From: JANNSX01 sp963741525 | Lineage (GTDB): Bacteria; Pseudomonadota; Alphaproteobacteria; Rhizobiales; Hyphomicrobiaceae | DNA length: 64,000 bases | Assembly: GCA_963741525.1 (NCBI GenBank) | Contig: CAVUIW010000005.1 | Location: forward strand, 1 to 64,000 | Direction of reading: 5' to 3' | Shown: one piece after another, positions 1 to 8,868 of the stretch | How the letters are laid out: each line of letters begins with the position of its first letter | Position numbering within the stretch: position 1 is the stretch's first letter | The notes under the pieces: generated by a model | The model's input: only the letters and a program-made list of their open reading frames with translations | Told to the model about the DNA's origin: nothing | Databases searched by the model: none | Translations under genes and position numbers: made by a program

Positions 1-261
1 GCCATCGATGATGTCGTTGCCCGCGCCGCCGTCGATGGTATCGAGGCCCGCGCCGCCCTTGATCTTGTCGTTGCCGGCCTCACCGAAGATCTTGTCGTTG
101 CCCGCGCCGCCGTCGATGGTGTCGTTGCCGGTGCCGCCCTTGATGATGTCATTACCGCCGTTGCCGAGCAGGAGATCATCGCCGCCCAGGCCGAGGATCG
201 TGTCACTCGCCGCTAAGCTGACCAGCTTGTTCTTGACGTTCGTTCCGAGAATGGTCGCCAT
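1..261 (-). CDS. RTX calcium-binding repeat protein, N-terminal part (runs off left edge)
   Basis: The 87 visible residues start MATILGTNVKNKL and then run into back-to-back nonapeptides of the GGxGxDxhx type (GGDD, GGNDII, GGTGNDTI, GGAGNDKI). This is the calcium-binding beta-roll of secreted RTX proteins, which fold outside the cell and usually leave by a type I system. The start is set by AAGGAG at 270-275, eight bases before the ATG. There is no N-terminal signal peptide, as expected for C-terminal type I secretion. The rest lies left of the window, so any enzymatic domain and the secretion signal are unseen. No ABC/HlyD exporter genes are nearby. Confidence 0.85.
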   Translation of the reverse strand, partial: MATILGTNVKNKLVSLAASDTILGLGGDDLLLGNGGNDIIKGGTGNDTIDGGAGNDKIFGEAGNDKIKGGAGLDTIDGGAGNDIIDG

Positions 262-512
262 CTGGAGAACTCCTTACCCGCGTTGGACCAGCACCAATCA
301 TCCAGTACCCGCCAGATGGACGACACCGGCAGGAAACTCCCTTGCCTCCGCACCCGAAGTCCGGGCCGGAGATCGTCCACAGGGAGTTATGCTAGGGTCT
401 AGCCCAAGGCCGCCGCAAGTGGCATCCGTCACCAAACAGAATTTTTTTACCCGATTTGCGCAAAAGTCAGTGTATCAGCTCTCGGACGATCGGGAACGAT
501 GGGCCAACCGGC

Positions 513-1373
513 CTATTCCGGGAGCCAGCTCTTGAAAACCTGGAGTTTTTCCTGGATCGCCGGATCGGCGAGGTCGGCGCCATTGCGCCAGATGTTGACC
601 CCTTGCATGCCGTATTGGCGCACGATGCCGCGGGCATAGGTGACGCTCGCCAGATCGTTGGTTCTGAGGTCGACCGTCACATAGAGTTTGTGGGGCGCCC
701 GGTAGGCGCCGGCCTGCGTCGGCAAACGCCGGCCGTTCGTCTGCTGCATGATCGAGAAACCATCGAACAGATTGACGATCTGCCGCTCGACGCCCTGCAG
801 CCCGCTGCGCGCGTAGGTGAAGGAGTCGATCTCGTTGGTGTAGAGCAGGTTGGGGATGCCGGCCATCTCCTCGGCAATGCGGGCGAGCAGCCAGGTCGTC
901 GTCTCCGCCTCGCGATCATCGCCCACCTCATAGTCGAGAACGAAGCCATGGACGCGGGGGAGAAGGTAGGGCGGGCAATAGGCGACGTCGATGAGCTCGT
1001 CCTCGACACGGCGGCCCTTGCGCAAGCCGTCCATGTCGCCCCAAACGACATAGTGCAGCCCGGCCTTGTGGCAGAGCTGGCGGGCAGAGTTGTCGGCCAT
1101 GAAGGCACTGCGCAGGCGGGCGATCGTTGCGAGGTTCGCCTTGTTAATCGAGGTGAAGCGGAAGCGGCACTTAGCGCCAGCGAGCTTGACGACCGGGGGA
1201 TTGGTCTCCTTGCCCGAGCGCCGGGCGTGATTGGCCCAGACCATCAGCCACTGCTTGGCTTTCGGGGTGTCGCGGATGGCGCGCGGGGAGAAGGTGGCGT
1301 AGTCGGTTCCCGGCAACTCGGGCGGGGGACGGCCGTCCGGCTCGAGCGGCATTTGATGCATCACGAATGGCAC
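513..1373 (-). CDS. hypothetical protein, possible TIM-barrel fold
   Basis: This 286-residue protein is not assigned to a family. The GTG start at 1373 is supported by GAGGAG at 1381-1386 with a 7-base spacer; in-frame ATGs follow at 1361 and 1352. There is no signal peptide or membrane segment. The middle has a run of strand-like segments (GLHYVVWGDMDG, VHGFVLDYEVGDD, LYTNEIDS, HKLYVTVDL) ending with acidic or aromatic residues. This resembles the strand ends of a TIM-barrel hydrolase such as a GH18-like fold, but it is a fold-level guess only. It stands alone, with about 250 bases to the RTX gene and 140 to the DUF2852 gene. Confidence 0.7.
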   Translation of the reverse strand: MPFVMHQMPLEPDGRPPPELPGTDYATFSPRAIRDTPKAKQWLMVWANHARRSGKETNPPVVKLAGAKCRFRFTSINKANLATIARLRSAFMADNSARQLCHKAGLHYVVWGDMDGLRKGRRVEDELIDVAYCPPYLLPRVHGFVLDYEVGDDREAETTTWLLARIAEEMAGIPNLLYTNEIDSFTYARSGLQGVERQIVNLFDGFSIMQQTNGRRLPTQAGAYRAPHKLYVTVDLRTNDLASVTYARGIVRQYGMQGVNIWRNGADLADPAIQEKLQVFKSWLPE

Positions 1374-1515
1374 TGTGCCGCTCCTCGTCCCTGGTTCTGC
1401 TCGAAGCCGCTCGGGTTTAGCGGGCCTGATCCGGACGGTCCAGGCGATCAGCGCAAACAGCGACGGCCAGACCCGATGGGGCCCGGCCGGCGCTTTTGCT
1501 CAGAGCCAGACTGTT

Positions 1516-1911
1516 TCAGGCGGCGCTCGGCTGCGCCGGACCTGCGGTCCGGGAGTGCCGCTCAGCCATGAAGCGATCGAACTCCTCTTTGTCCTTGGCG
1601 AACTTCAGGCGATCGACGAAATCCTTGAACTCAGCTGCCTCTTCCTCCAAGCGCCGCAGCGTGTCCTCGCGGTGTTGGTCGAAAGCGCGATTGCCGGTGT
1701 CACCCATGCCCCCATGGCGCGAGCGCCAGCTGGTCCAAGACGTTTTATTCGAGCTATTCGAGCATCCCATGCGTCCACTCCAGATGAGATAGGCCAGAAG
1801 TGCGAGGCCAACCGGCCAGAAGAAGATGAAGCTCACCACCATCAGCGCGATCCAGGCGGGCTTTCCCCACCGGTCGAGCTGATCGACGGTATTGGTCATT
1901 GCGGCTTGCAT
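1516..1911 (-). CDS. DUF2852 family membrane protein
   Basis: The 131-residue protein has one hydrophobic segment near residues 18-40 (KPAWIALMVVSFIFFWPVG and following) ending in YLIWSGRM. A Trp/Ser-rich linker follows, then a charged helical C-terminus (LRRLEEEAAEFKDFVDRL, KDKEEFDRFM). This matches the DUF2852 layout common in Rhizobiales: one N-terminal membrane anchor and a cytoplasmic coiled region. Function is unknown. The ATG at 1911 is chosen because a G-rich AAGGGG stretch lies just upstream; a GTG six bases further upstream is possible. Confidence 0.8.
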   Translation of the reverse strand: MQAAMTNTVDQLDRWGKPAWIALMVVSFIFFWPVGLALLAYLIWSGRMGCSNSSNKTSWTSWRSRHGGMGDTGNRAFDQHREDTLRRLEEEAAEFKDFVDRLKFAKDKEEFDRFMAERHSRTAGPAQPSAA

Positions 1912-2088
1912 CGTCACCCCTTTCGTATCGCAATTGTAACGTTCGACTTAAGTCGTGAGCGGCTCGCACGAGTTCAAGAGGAAATCGGACGTCGCGGCTT
2001 CAATGCGAATGCTGTGAGGACCGCTTTCCGCTCGCGTGGATTGGAAACGTGTTGGGCCTGCAAAACCCGTCGCGGCGCTCTCGAAGTT

Positions 2089-2730
2089 TCAGCGGGCCGC
2101 ACCGAAATGTCTCGGCAGCGCGACGGCGAGATACTGGAACACGGTCGCCATGGCCTCGTCGCGCTTGAAGGTCTGGGGATACATGAGGCAGTCGATCCAC
2201 AGGCCCTCGATCATGCTCTGCAGGCCCGAGGCGACGAGGCGCGGATCGATTTGCGCGCCGCCATCTTTCGCGAGCTCGGCAAACAGCGCGTGGATGGTGC
2301 GCTCGAACTCGTTGTCGGCGCGCGTGCAGACCTCGAGATAGGTCGGGCGCGCCTTCACCTCGCCGCGGAAGGCGAACCAGACCGCGACCTTCTTGCGGTT
2401 GCAGATGCCGGGATGGAAGTCGTTGCGGACGATGGCTGTCAGTTGAGCCGCCGGATCGGGCCCGGCCTTGGCGATCGCCTTCTGCCAGGCGGCGCGATAC
2501 TCGTCGGTGAGATATTCGAGGGTGGCGACGAGCAGTTGTTCTTTGCTGTCAAAATGGAAGTTGACGAGGCCGCGCGAGACATCCGCACGCTCGGTGATCC
2601 GGGCGAGCGTCAAGTCGGCGAGGCCGCCCTCGGCGATCGCCTCGATGGTCGCCTCGATGAGCTCGCGGCGGGTCGCCTCCTTGCGCGCGACACGCGTCTG
2701 CCCTTTGGGGGCGCCTTCCGTCTGCGGCAC
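2089..2730 (-). CDS. TetR-family transcriptional regulator, BetI-like
   Basis: The 213-residue protein has a TetR helix-turn-helix near residues 20-65 (TRRELIEATIEAIAEGG, then ITERADVSRGLVNFHFDSKEQ). The C-terminal ligand domain carries VAVWFAFRGEVKARP, which recalls the BetI C-terminal domain that senses choline. It starts at GTG 2730, with GAGGAGG about ten bases upstream. No betAB, betC or choline transporter genes adjoin it, so the BetI-like label describes domain type, not a proven ligand. Known BetI proteins are repressors of osmoprotectant synthesis. The target here cannot be read from context. Confidence 0.82.
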   Translation of the reverse strand: MPQTEGAPKGQTRVARKEATRRELIEATIEAIAEGGLADLTLARITERADVSRGLVNFHFDSKEQLLVATLEYLTDEYRAAWQKAIAKAGPDPAAQLTAIVRNDFHPGICNRKKVAVWFAFRGEVKARPTYLEVCTRADNEFERTIHALFAELAKDGGAQIDPRLVASGLQSMIEGLWIDCLMYPQTFKRDEAMATVFQYLAVALPRHFGAAR

Positions 2731-2958
2731 GCCTCAGCGGCCTCCTCGCCTGGTGTGGTGCGGACAGGGACGTCCGAGTGCGGCACTATAGCTGCGTCGC
2801 GAGCCTTGGCGAGGGTGGATTTCGCGAACTCGGGCATGTTGACAGGCCATGGGCCCTCGACTAGTTTGCGGCGCTTTCCGGACATTCCGTCCGACCGGCC
2901 AGCCGGGCCACTTCAGGTCCCGGCCGGTTCGTGACGCCGCCGACTGGATCCTAGACCC

Positions 2959-3084
2959 ATGAAAGTTCGCAACTCCATCAAGTCTTTGCGCAAGCGCCAC
3001 CGGGCCAACCGCGTCGTCCGCCGCCGCGGCCGCCTCTACGTGATCAACAAGGTCATGAAGCGCTACAAGGCACGCCAGGGCTGA
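2959..3084 (+). CDS. rpmJ: 50S ribosomal protein L36 (bL36)
   Basis: The 41-residue, very basic protein begins MKVRNSIKSLRKRHRANR and ends KRYKARQG, which is the bL36 signature. It is the longer alphaproteobacterial form and lacks the four zinc cysteines of the classical type (C-minus paralogue). bL36 is the smallest large-subunit protein and binds 23S rRNA. It stands alone and is not in the spc operon. About 8-35 bases after its stop there is a weak stem-loop (CTACG ... CGTAG, near 3092-3119) without a T-run. Confidence 0.95.
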   Translation: MKVRNSIKSLRKRHRANRVVRRRGRLYVINKVMKRYKARQG

Positions 3085-3140
3085 TCGGCCCCTCGCACTA
3101 CGGCCTTTATCGTAGCGAGAACGCTGTGTATGCTTCAGGC

Positions 3141-3767
3141 ATGCGCACAACAATTTTGCTCGCCTCCACCCTCCTCTTCGCCGCGCCGGTCGCCCCGGCC
3201 CTGGCGGGTGACACGGCGGCTGCCGAGACCTTGAGCGTCACGCCGGCGCCGGCCGGCGCCGACATTCCCGAGACCGTCGCCGAGCGCGACAAGCTCATCA
3301 CCGAGCTGTTCGACCGGCTGCGCGAGGCCAAGGACGCCGCGACCGCCGAGCGCATCGCCGGCGCCATCGAGCGGCTGTGGGTCTATTCGGGCAGCGACAC
3401 CGCCGATCTGCTGCTCAATCGCGCGGGCCAGGCGATCGAGGGCAAGCAGACAGAGGTTGCCCGCCAGGTGCTCGACGCGCTGATCGGCCTTGAGCCGCGC
3501 TATGCGGAGGCCTGGAACCGCCGCGCCTATCTCGACTTCAGCGAACAGAATTATCAGGCGGCGCTGACGGACTTGAGCCATGTGCTCAGCCTGGAGCCCA
3601 GGCACTTCAAGGCGCTCGAGGGTCTCGCCGCCATCATGAAGGAGATCGGGCAGAAGCGGCTGGCATTGAAGGCCTATCGCAAGCTGCTCGAGATCAATCC
3701 GCAGTCGGCGGATGCGCGGACCGCCGTGGAAGCACTGGCGCGCGAGGTCGAGGGGCAGAAGATCTGA
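3141..3767 (+). CDS. periplasmic TPR-repeat protein
   Basis: The 208-residue protein starts MRTTILLASTLLFAAPVAPALAG, a typical Sec signal peptide with an ALA-G cleavage site near residues 22-23. An in-frame ATG 15 bases upstream would add five polar residues before the signal, so 3141 is preferred. After a helical segment come two to three tetratricopeptide repeats (AEAWNRRAYLDFSEQNY, KALEGLAAIMKEIGQKR, ALKAYRKLLEINPQS). TPR domains mediate protein-protein contacts; an envelope role is inferred from the signal peptide. It lies just after rpmJ but is probably transcribed separately. Confidence 0.85.
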   Translation: MRTTILLASTLLFAAPVAPALAGDTAAAETLSVTPAPAGADIPETVAERDKLITELFDRLREAKDAATAERIAGAIERLWVYSGSDTADLLLNRAGQAIEGKQTEVARQVLDALIGLEPRYAEAWNRRAYLDFSEQNYQAALTDLSHVLSLEPRHFKALEGLAAIMKEIGQKRLALKAYRKLLEINPQSADARTAVEALAREVEGQKI

Positions 3768-3930
3768 CTCTCCACACCCTCCCGCCCTGCTGATCGATGC
3801 GACGCGCGCCGGACACCTATGCGGTTGGCTCGATGCGCCCGCTCTTTTTCCATTTCGGCATCGATGGCATGATCGGTTCCCACCCTCCCGGCAGTTCCGC
3901 CGGTCCCCACGCCTCTACGGAGCCTCACCC

Positions 3931-4317
3931 ATGATCATGTACGCGACGCTCGGCGCCCACGACATCAAGAAGAGCAAGGCCTTCTACGACAAGCTGCTGA
4001 AACCCATCGGCTACAAGCGGCTGAGCGGCGGCGACTGGGGCGTGAGCTATGGCCCGGCCAAGGACACCACCACACTCTACGTCATGAAACCGGCCAACGG
4101 CCTTCCCGCCACCTTCGGCAATGGCGCCATGCTCTCGCTTGTCGCGCCGAGCCGCAAGGCGGTCGACGAGTTCCACGCGATCGCGCTGGCGAGCGGCGGC
4201 TACGACGAAGGCAAGCCCGGCATCCGCGGCGAAACCAAGTCCAACTTCTACGCCGCCTACATCCGCGATCCCAACGGCAACAAGCTCTGCGCGGTCTGCA
4301 CGAAGCCCCAGAAATGA
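3931..4317 (+). CDS. VOC (glyoxalase/bleomycin-resistance) family protein
   Basis: The 128-residue single-domain protein has the two beta-alpha-beta-beta-beta halves of the vicinal oxygen chelate fold: MYATLGAHDIKKSKAFYDKL in the first, then EFHAIALASGGYDEGKPGIR and YAAYIRDPNGNKLCAVC in the second. The closing DPNGNKL is a common VOC ending. VOC proteins bind a metal and act as dioxygenases, isomerases or resistance proteins; the substrate is unknown. A second, damaged copy follows 43 bases downstream, so this is a tandem duplication. Confidence 0.88.
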   Translation: MIMYATLGAHDIKKSKAFYDKLLKPIGYKRLSGGDWGVSYGPAKDTTTLYVMKPANGLPATFGNGAMLSLVAPSRKAVDEFHAIALASGGYDEGKPGIRGETKSNFYAAYIRDPNGNKLCAVCTKPQK

Positions 4318-4360
4318 CGGCCACATCGCTCGCCCGAATATCGCTTGGAGGACAGCACGC

Positions 4361-4754
4361 ATGATCCGCTACATCACGCTCGGCGCCCACGATCTCGCCG
4401 TCATGCGGCGCCTTCTACGATCGTCTGATGCCCACTCTGGGCTGCGAGCGGCTGGAAACGCCGGCTTATGGCTTCGGTTACGGACCCAAGGGCGGAAAAG
4501 CCGACCTCTGGGTCATCCAGGCCAACAACGGCCTGCCGCCCACCTACGGCAACGGCACGATGGTGGCGCTCGATGCTCCGAGCCGCATGGCCGTCGATGC
4601 CTTCCATGCGGCAGCGCTGGCCAATGGCGGTTTCGACGAGGGCAAGCCCGGCATCCGCGGCGACGCAAAGTCCAATTTCTACTCCTGCTATGTCCGCGAC
4701 TTGACCGGCAACAAGCTGTCGGCGGTGTATAACCAGCCGGTTCTCGTCGATTGA
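4361..4754 (+). pseudogene. VOC family protein, frameshifted tandem copy
   Basis: This is a second VOC gene closely related to its upstream neighbour. It begins MIRYITLGAHDLAV in one frame. From about 4404 the homology continues one base over as GAFYDRLMPTLGCERL through to RDLTGNKLSAVYN and the stop at 4754. Compared with the intact neighbour, which has GAHD then five residues before AFYD, bases 4403-4406 hold four bases where three are expected. The simplest reading is a single-base insertion. If that base is a sequencing error, the gene encodes about 130 residues and is functional. Confidence 0.8.
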
Positions 4755-4777
4755 ACCCCTTCCGCGGAGCTCAGAAA

Positions 4778-6457
4778 TCACACCTGCCGCTTAGACACCG
4801 GCGCCAAACCAGCCCGCCACCGCTTGCGCTTTTCGCGCTCGAGCTCGAGTTCAGCCTCGTCCCAGTAGCCGATCAGGATGCCGGGATCGATGTCGACGTC
4901 GTAGGCTTGGGCCGCTTGGTCGTTGGACGTGACCGCGCTGCCGGGCTCGGTGATGCGGGCGTGGGTTCGCCGCGCCCAGGCGAAGTGCGCCGCCTCCATG
5001 CGTGAGCGCACCTCCGCCATCGCGGGATCAGCGCCCAGGTCGACGAGCTCGTGCGGGTCCTTCTCCAGATCAAACAGCATGGGCCGGAAGCCCTCGATGT
5101 GGATGTATTTCCAGCGCGCGTCCGTGACCATCACCATCTTGGCGTCGTCCGCCGGCAGATCGAGCCAGAGGCGCGGGCGGTCGTAGAGCATGTCGTACTC
5201 GCTGACGGCGTAGCGCCGCAAGACGACATCCACCGCACCGTGCAACAGCGGCATGAGCGAGCGCCCCTCGAGGATATGGGGTTTGGGCGCGCCGCCGAAC
5301 CAGTCGAGGAAGGTCGGCGCCAGATCGATGGCCTCGACCAGCCGGTCGTCCACCGTGCCGCGCGTTCGGCCGGCTTCCGGCGAGGGATCGGCGATGATGA
5401 GCGGCACCTTGGCCGACACGTCGTGGAACAACTGCTTCTCGCCGAGCCAATGGTCGCCGAGATAATCGCCATGATCGGACGTGAACACGATCAGCGTCGT
5501 CTCGATGAGACCGCGCTCCGCCATGAAGGCCATCAGCCGGCCGATCTGATCGTCAACCTGCTTGATGAGCCCCATATAGGCGGGAATGACGCGCCGCCGC
5601 ACCTCCTCGCGGGAGAAGGCCTTGGCGACGCGCTCCTGCATGTAGGCGGCAAAAACCGGATGCGCATCGCTCCGCTCGGCCTCGCTGCGCACGACGGGCA
5701 GCACATCGGCTGCCGCGAACATGTCGTGATAGGGCGCCGGCACGATGTAGGGCCAGTGTGGCTTGATGTAGGAAAGATGCAGGCACCAGGGCTGGTCGCC
5801 GGCTTCCGCCTCGCGCATGAAATCCATGGCGCGCGCCGTCATGTAGGGCGTCTCGGAGTGCTCCTGCGGCACGCGCGCCGGCTTGCCGGCATGACCGAGG
5901 AGCCAGCCCGACAGGATTTCTCCGTCCGGCCCCTCCGCCGAGTTGGCCCAGTGCTCCCACGGGTTCGAGGCGTCAAATCCATTTTCCCGCAGATAGCTAT
6001 CATAGCGCGGATTGGGATCGTAGCGTCCGTCCGGGTGCAGACCGTCGTCCCGCTCGTAGGGCTCAAAGCCGCATTGGGAGGCGTGCACGCCGATGATCGA
6101 TTGAGGATCGATGCCGAGGCGCGCCATGCCCTCCTCGTCGGCCTTCATATGCGTCTTGCCCGTCAGCGCGGTGCGCACACCCAACTCGCGCAAGTGATCG
6201 CCGAGCGTCGGCTCGCCGACGCGCAGCGGAATGCCGTTCCAGCTCGAGCCGTGCGAGCGGACATAGCGGCCCGTATAAGTGCTCATGCGCGAGGGGCCGC
6301 AGATCGGCGACTGCACATAGGCGCGTGTGAAGCGGACGCCGCGCGCGGCAAGCTTGTCGATGTGGGGCGTCTTCAGATGCGGATGCCCGGCGCAGCTCAG
6401 ATAGTCGAAGCGGAGCTGGTCGCACATGATGAAGAGAACGTTCTTCTGCTTTGGCAT
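4778..6457 (-). CDS. sulfatase / phosphonate monoester hydrolase-like enzyme
   Basis: The 559-residue protein belongs to the alkaline phosphatase superfamily. It shows the N-terminal metal site (FIMCDQLRFDYL, D13), the formylglycine-type motif C53-G-P-S-R57 followed by MSTYTG, the metal-binding FTSDHGDYLGDH, and the C-terminal ending RWKYIHIEG ... LFDLEKDPHEL. C53 would be oxidised to formylglycine and attack a sulfate or phosphonate ester. Overall it looks closest to the phosphonate monoester hydrolase/arylsulfatase group of Rhizobium. There is no signal peptide, so it acts in the cytoplasm on imported substrate. It is the last gene of the ABC transporter cluster, nine bases after the permease, which suggests it processes what that transporter brings in. 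Confidence 0.9.
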   Translation of the reverse strand: MPKQKNVLFIMCDQLRFDYLSCAGHPHLKTPHIDKLAARGVRFTRAYVQSPICGPSRMSTYTGRYVRSHGSSWNGIPLRVGEPTLGDHLRELGVRTALTGKTHMKADEEGMARLGIDPQSIIGVHASQCGFEPYERDDGLHPDGRYDPNPRYDSYLRENGFDASNPWEHWANSAEGPDGEILSGWLLGHAGKPARVPQEHSETPYMTARAMDFMREAEAGDQPWCLHLSYIKPHWPYIVPAPYHDMFAAADVLPVVRSEAERSDAHPVFAAYMQERVAKAFSREEVRRRVIPAYMGLIKQVDDQIGRLMAFMAERGLIETTLIVFTSDHGDYLGDHWLGEKQLFHDVSAKVPLIIADPSPEAGRTRGTVDDRLVEAIDLAPTFLDWFGGAPKPHILEGRSLMPLLHGAVDVVLRRYAVSEYDMLYDRPRLWLDLPADDAKMVMVTDARWKYIHIEGFRPMLFDLEKDPHELVDLGADPAMAEVRSRMEAAHFAWARRTHARITEPGSAVTSNDQAAQAYDVDIDPGILIGYWDEAELELEREKRKRWRAGLAPVSKRQV

Positions 6458-6466
6458 CTGGTGGTC

Positions 6467-7234
6467 CTATGTGGAGCCGTCCTTGTTGCGATAGTGCCAG
6501 CCGAGCCAGCGCTGCTCGAGCTTCCACACGCCCGTGTTGATGATGAGGCCGGTGACCGCGATCGCCAGGATGCCGGCGAGACCCTGGTCCATGCGGAAAG
6601 TCTCCTGCGCGCGCTGCAGGAAGACGCCGATGCCGTTGGTCGCGAGCAGCATCTCGGACGTCACGCTGACGAGGAGGGAGGAGGCGATGGCGAGCCGCGC
6701 GCCGGTCGCGATCATCGGCAGGGAGGCCGGCCAGTCGATCAGCCGCATGATCTCGAGCGGCGTCAGGCGGAAGGCGGTCGCCACGCGCGAGAGCATGGGA
6801 TCGATACCCTTGGAGGCCTCGTAGGTGTTCATGAGCAAGGGCACGGCGGCCGCGTAGCCGATGACGAGGATCTTCGCCCAGTCACCCGTGCCTGCGAACA
6901 GCATCGCCAGCGGCACGATGGCCGGCGGCGGCAGCGTCGCCAGCATATCCATGGCGGGCTCGAGCAGGCGGCCGGCCGTCTGGAACCTGCCAAGCAGGAG
7001 ACCGAGCGGCACCATAGTGAGGAGCGCGAGCGCGAAACCGGCGGCCGCTCTGAGCAGCGTGATGCCGATCTGACTGGCGATCTTGTCCGCATTGTGCCAG
7101 AAGGCAATCGCAACGCGGTCGGGTCCTGGAAACAAAGGCGTCGCCTGGAGCCAGGCGGCGAACTGCCAGAGCGCAACGAGTGCCACTGGCACGGCGAGCG
7201 GCGCCAGGCGCTCCATGACGGATGGGCCGCTCAT
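6467..7234 (-). CDS. ABC transporter permease (SsuC/TauC type)
   Basis: The 255-residue inner-membrane protein has about six hydrophobic segments. Its cytoplasmic loop reads SRVATAFRLTPLEIMRLIDWPASLP, the EAA-type ATPase docking motif of the BPD_transp_1 family used in sulfonate, taurine and nitrate importers. The true start is ATG 7234, which overlaps the upstream permease's TGA in the four-base ATGA arrangement. That overlap implies translational coupling and a heterodimeric permease with the other copy. The end reads WLGWHYRNKDGST. Confidence 0.92.
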   Translation of the reverse strand: MSGPSVMERLAPLAVPVALVALWQFAAWLQATPLFPGPDRVAIAFWHNADKIASQIGITLLRAAAGFALALLTMVPLGLLLGRFQTAGRLLEPAMDMLATLPPPAIVPLAMLFAGTGDWAKILVIGYAAAVPLLMNTYEASKGIDPMLSRVATAFRLTPLEIMRLIDWPASLPMIATGARLAIASSLLVSVTSEMLLATNGIGVFLQRAQETFRMDQGLAGILAIAVTGLIINTGVWKLEQRWLGWHYRNKDGST

Positions 7235-8007
7235 GCCGGGCGGTCCATCATTTGGATGTGCCAGCCGGTCAGGAGCCAACGCAGCAAGCCCACCACCCGG
7301 TTGAGGGCAACGCCCATGAGCGCGGTCACGAACATCAGCGCGAACACCTCGGCCGTCCGGATGGCGAAGGCCTTCTTGAACAGCATGAAGCCGATGCCGT
7401 CGCGGCCGGCGAGCATCTCCGCGACGATGACGGCGATCATGGCGATGGTTGCCGCATAGCGGATGCCGGCGAAAATTTCCGGCATCGCAGCCGGCAGCTT
7501 GATCTGCCAGAGCAGGCCCATCCGCTCGAGCCCGAGCATCCGCCCGGTCGCGAGCTGCACCGGGCTCACCGCCGCCAAAGCCGAGACGCCGTTGAAGTAG
7601 GGCGGCCACACCGTCACCAGAATGATGATGAAGGCATAGAGCTTGGCGCCGAGGCCGAGCGAGAAAATCGCCATCGGGACCAGCGCCGCCGGCGGAATGG
7701 ATTGCAGCATCTCGGCGATCGGGCGGAAGCCTTTGCGGAACGTTGGCGAAAGGTCCGAGAGAATGGCGAGACCGACGCCGAGCAGCGAAGCGCCGGCGAG
7801 GCCCACCGCGGCGCGCACGAATGTACGTACGCCGTTCGTGAAGATCTCTCCCGAAGCGAGCATCCCGAAGAGTCCGTTCGCGACCTTGTCGATGCCGGGA
7901 AAGTAGCGCTCGGGCACGACCCCGCTCCAGGCCGCCGCCTGCCAGACGAGCGCGAACAGTCCGGCCGAGATAGGCACGCGAAAGCGGATGAGATGCTCGG
8001 CCGTCAT
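7231..8007 (-). CDS. ABC transporter permease (SsuC/TauC type)
   Basis: The 258-residue inner-membrane protein, about six transmembrane helices, is the partner of the next gene. The docking loop reads LATGRMLGLERMGLLWQIKLPAAMPEIFAGIR, shortened here to its key L-P-A-A-M-P core. It resembles SsuC-like permeases, with PPAALVPMAIFSLGLG typical of the family. Start ATG 8007 overlaps the ATPase stop by four bases and its own stop overlaps the next permease start. The three transporter genes therefore form a tightly coupled translational unit. Confidence 0.92.
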   Translation of the reverse strand: MTAEHLIRFRVPISAGLFALVWQAAAWSGVVPERYFPGIDKVANGLFGMLASGEIFTNGVRTFVRAAVGLAGASLLGVGLAILSDLSPTFRKGFRPIAEMLQSIPPAALVPMAIFSLGLGAKLYAFIIILVTVWPPYFNGVSALAAVSPVQLATGRMLGLERMGLLWQIKLPAAMPEIFAGIRYAATIAMIAVIVAEMLAGRDGIGFMLFKKAFAIRTAEVFALMFVTALMGVALNRVVGLLRWLLTGWHIQMMDRPA

Positions 8008-8804
8008 ACGTGTCGGGCCTCGGTTGCTGGCTTGCGCATGCGGCGAATGAGGCTGAGCACGTGATGGCGCGCCTCGAGGAATTGCCGGTCCTCGCGGGTC
8101 GTCAGCTGATCGCGAGGCCGCTCGAGCCCGATGGCGATCTCCTCGACGACCGAGGTCGGGCGCTGCGACAGCACGACGACGCGATCGGCCATGTAGACGG
8201 CCTCTTCGACGTCATGCGTCACGAGCAGGCAAGTCTGGCGGAACTCAGCTGCGAGGCGAAGCAGAAGATCCTGCATGTCGGCCCGGGTCTGGGCATCGAC
8301 CGCCGCCAAAGGCTCGTCGAGCAGCAACAGCTCGCATTCGGAGGCGAGGGCCCGGGCGATGGCGACCCTTTGCTGCATCCCGCCGGAAAGTTGCCAGGGA
8401 TAGTGCCGCTCGAAGCCGGCGAGGCCGACGGCGGCCATGAGCTCCTTGGCCTTATCTTTTCTCTCGGCGGCCGAGAACCGGTCGAGCCGGCGCATCCCGA
8501 GCAGCACATTGTCCAGGGTGCGCCGCCAGGGCAAAAGCGATCGGCTGTAGTCCTGGAAGACGACCGCGAGCCCGTGGGGTGGGCACACGATCTCCTGGCC
8601 CTTGAACGTGACCGTGCCGGCATCGCGAGAGGCGAGCCCCGCCAGCAGCATCAGCAGCGTGGTCTTGCCGCAACCCGACGGGCCGACGACGGACACGAAC
8701 TCGCCTTGTCGCACCTGGAGGTTCAGACCACCAATGATCGGCAGCGGCTGGGCTTGCGTGCCGAAGGACTTGGAAAGTCCCTCGGCACTGAGGATCGGGT
8801 CCAT
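8004..8804 (-). CDS. ABC transporter ATP-binding protein (SsuB/TauB type)
   Basis: The 266-residue ATPase has Walker A GPSGCGKTTLLMLLAGL, the ABC signature LSGGMQQRVAIARAL, Walker B ELLLLDEPLAAVD and the switch region LLVTHDVEEAVYMADRVVVL. These match the SsuB/NrtD/TauB importer ATPases. ATG 8804 is preferred because GGAG sits at 8811-8814, six bases upstream; a GTG at 8825 lacks a ribosome-binding site. It energises the two downstream permeases. Confidence 0.93.
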   Translation of the reverse strand: MDPILSAEGLSKSFGTQAQPLPIIGGLNLQVRQGEFVSVVGPSGCGKTTLLMLLAGLASRDAGTVTFKGQEIVCPPHGLAVVFQDYSRSLLPWRRTLDNVLLGMRRLDRFSAAERKDKAKELMAAVGLAGFERHYPWQLSGGMQQRVAIARALASECELLLLDEPLAAVDAQTRADMQDLLLRLAAEFRQTCLLVTHDVEEAVYMADRVVVLSQRPTSVVEEIAIGLERPRDQLTTREDRQFLEARHHVLSLIRRMRKPATEARHV

Positions 8805-8868
8805 GACCGGCTCCGGGGAAACCACGAAGCGGCGGCGGCCGGCTGCCGGCTGCCGCCGCTTCGTTCGC

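Noticed and set aside
8..535. Plus-strand open frame rich in Leu, Pro and Ser repeats over the RTX gene
   Set aside because: It is the antisense of GGxGxD nonapeptides on the minus strand, and has no ribosome-binding site.
456..1571. Long plus-strand frame over 513-1373
   Set aside because: The minus strand has a good GTG start and protein-like composition; the plus frame is its shadow.
3092..3119. Terminator after rpmJ
   Set aside because: The stem is short and bulged, and no T-run follows.
5051..7459. Plus-strand frame of 802 codons
   Set aside because: It lies opposite the sulfatase and permease genes, has a His/Arg/Asp-rich antisense composition and matches no family.
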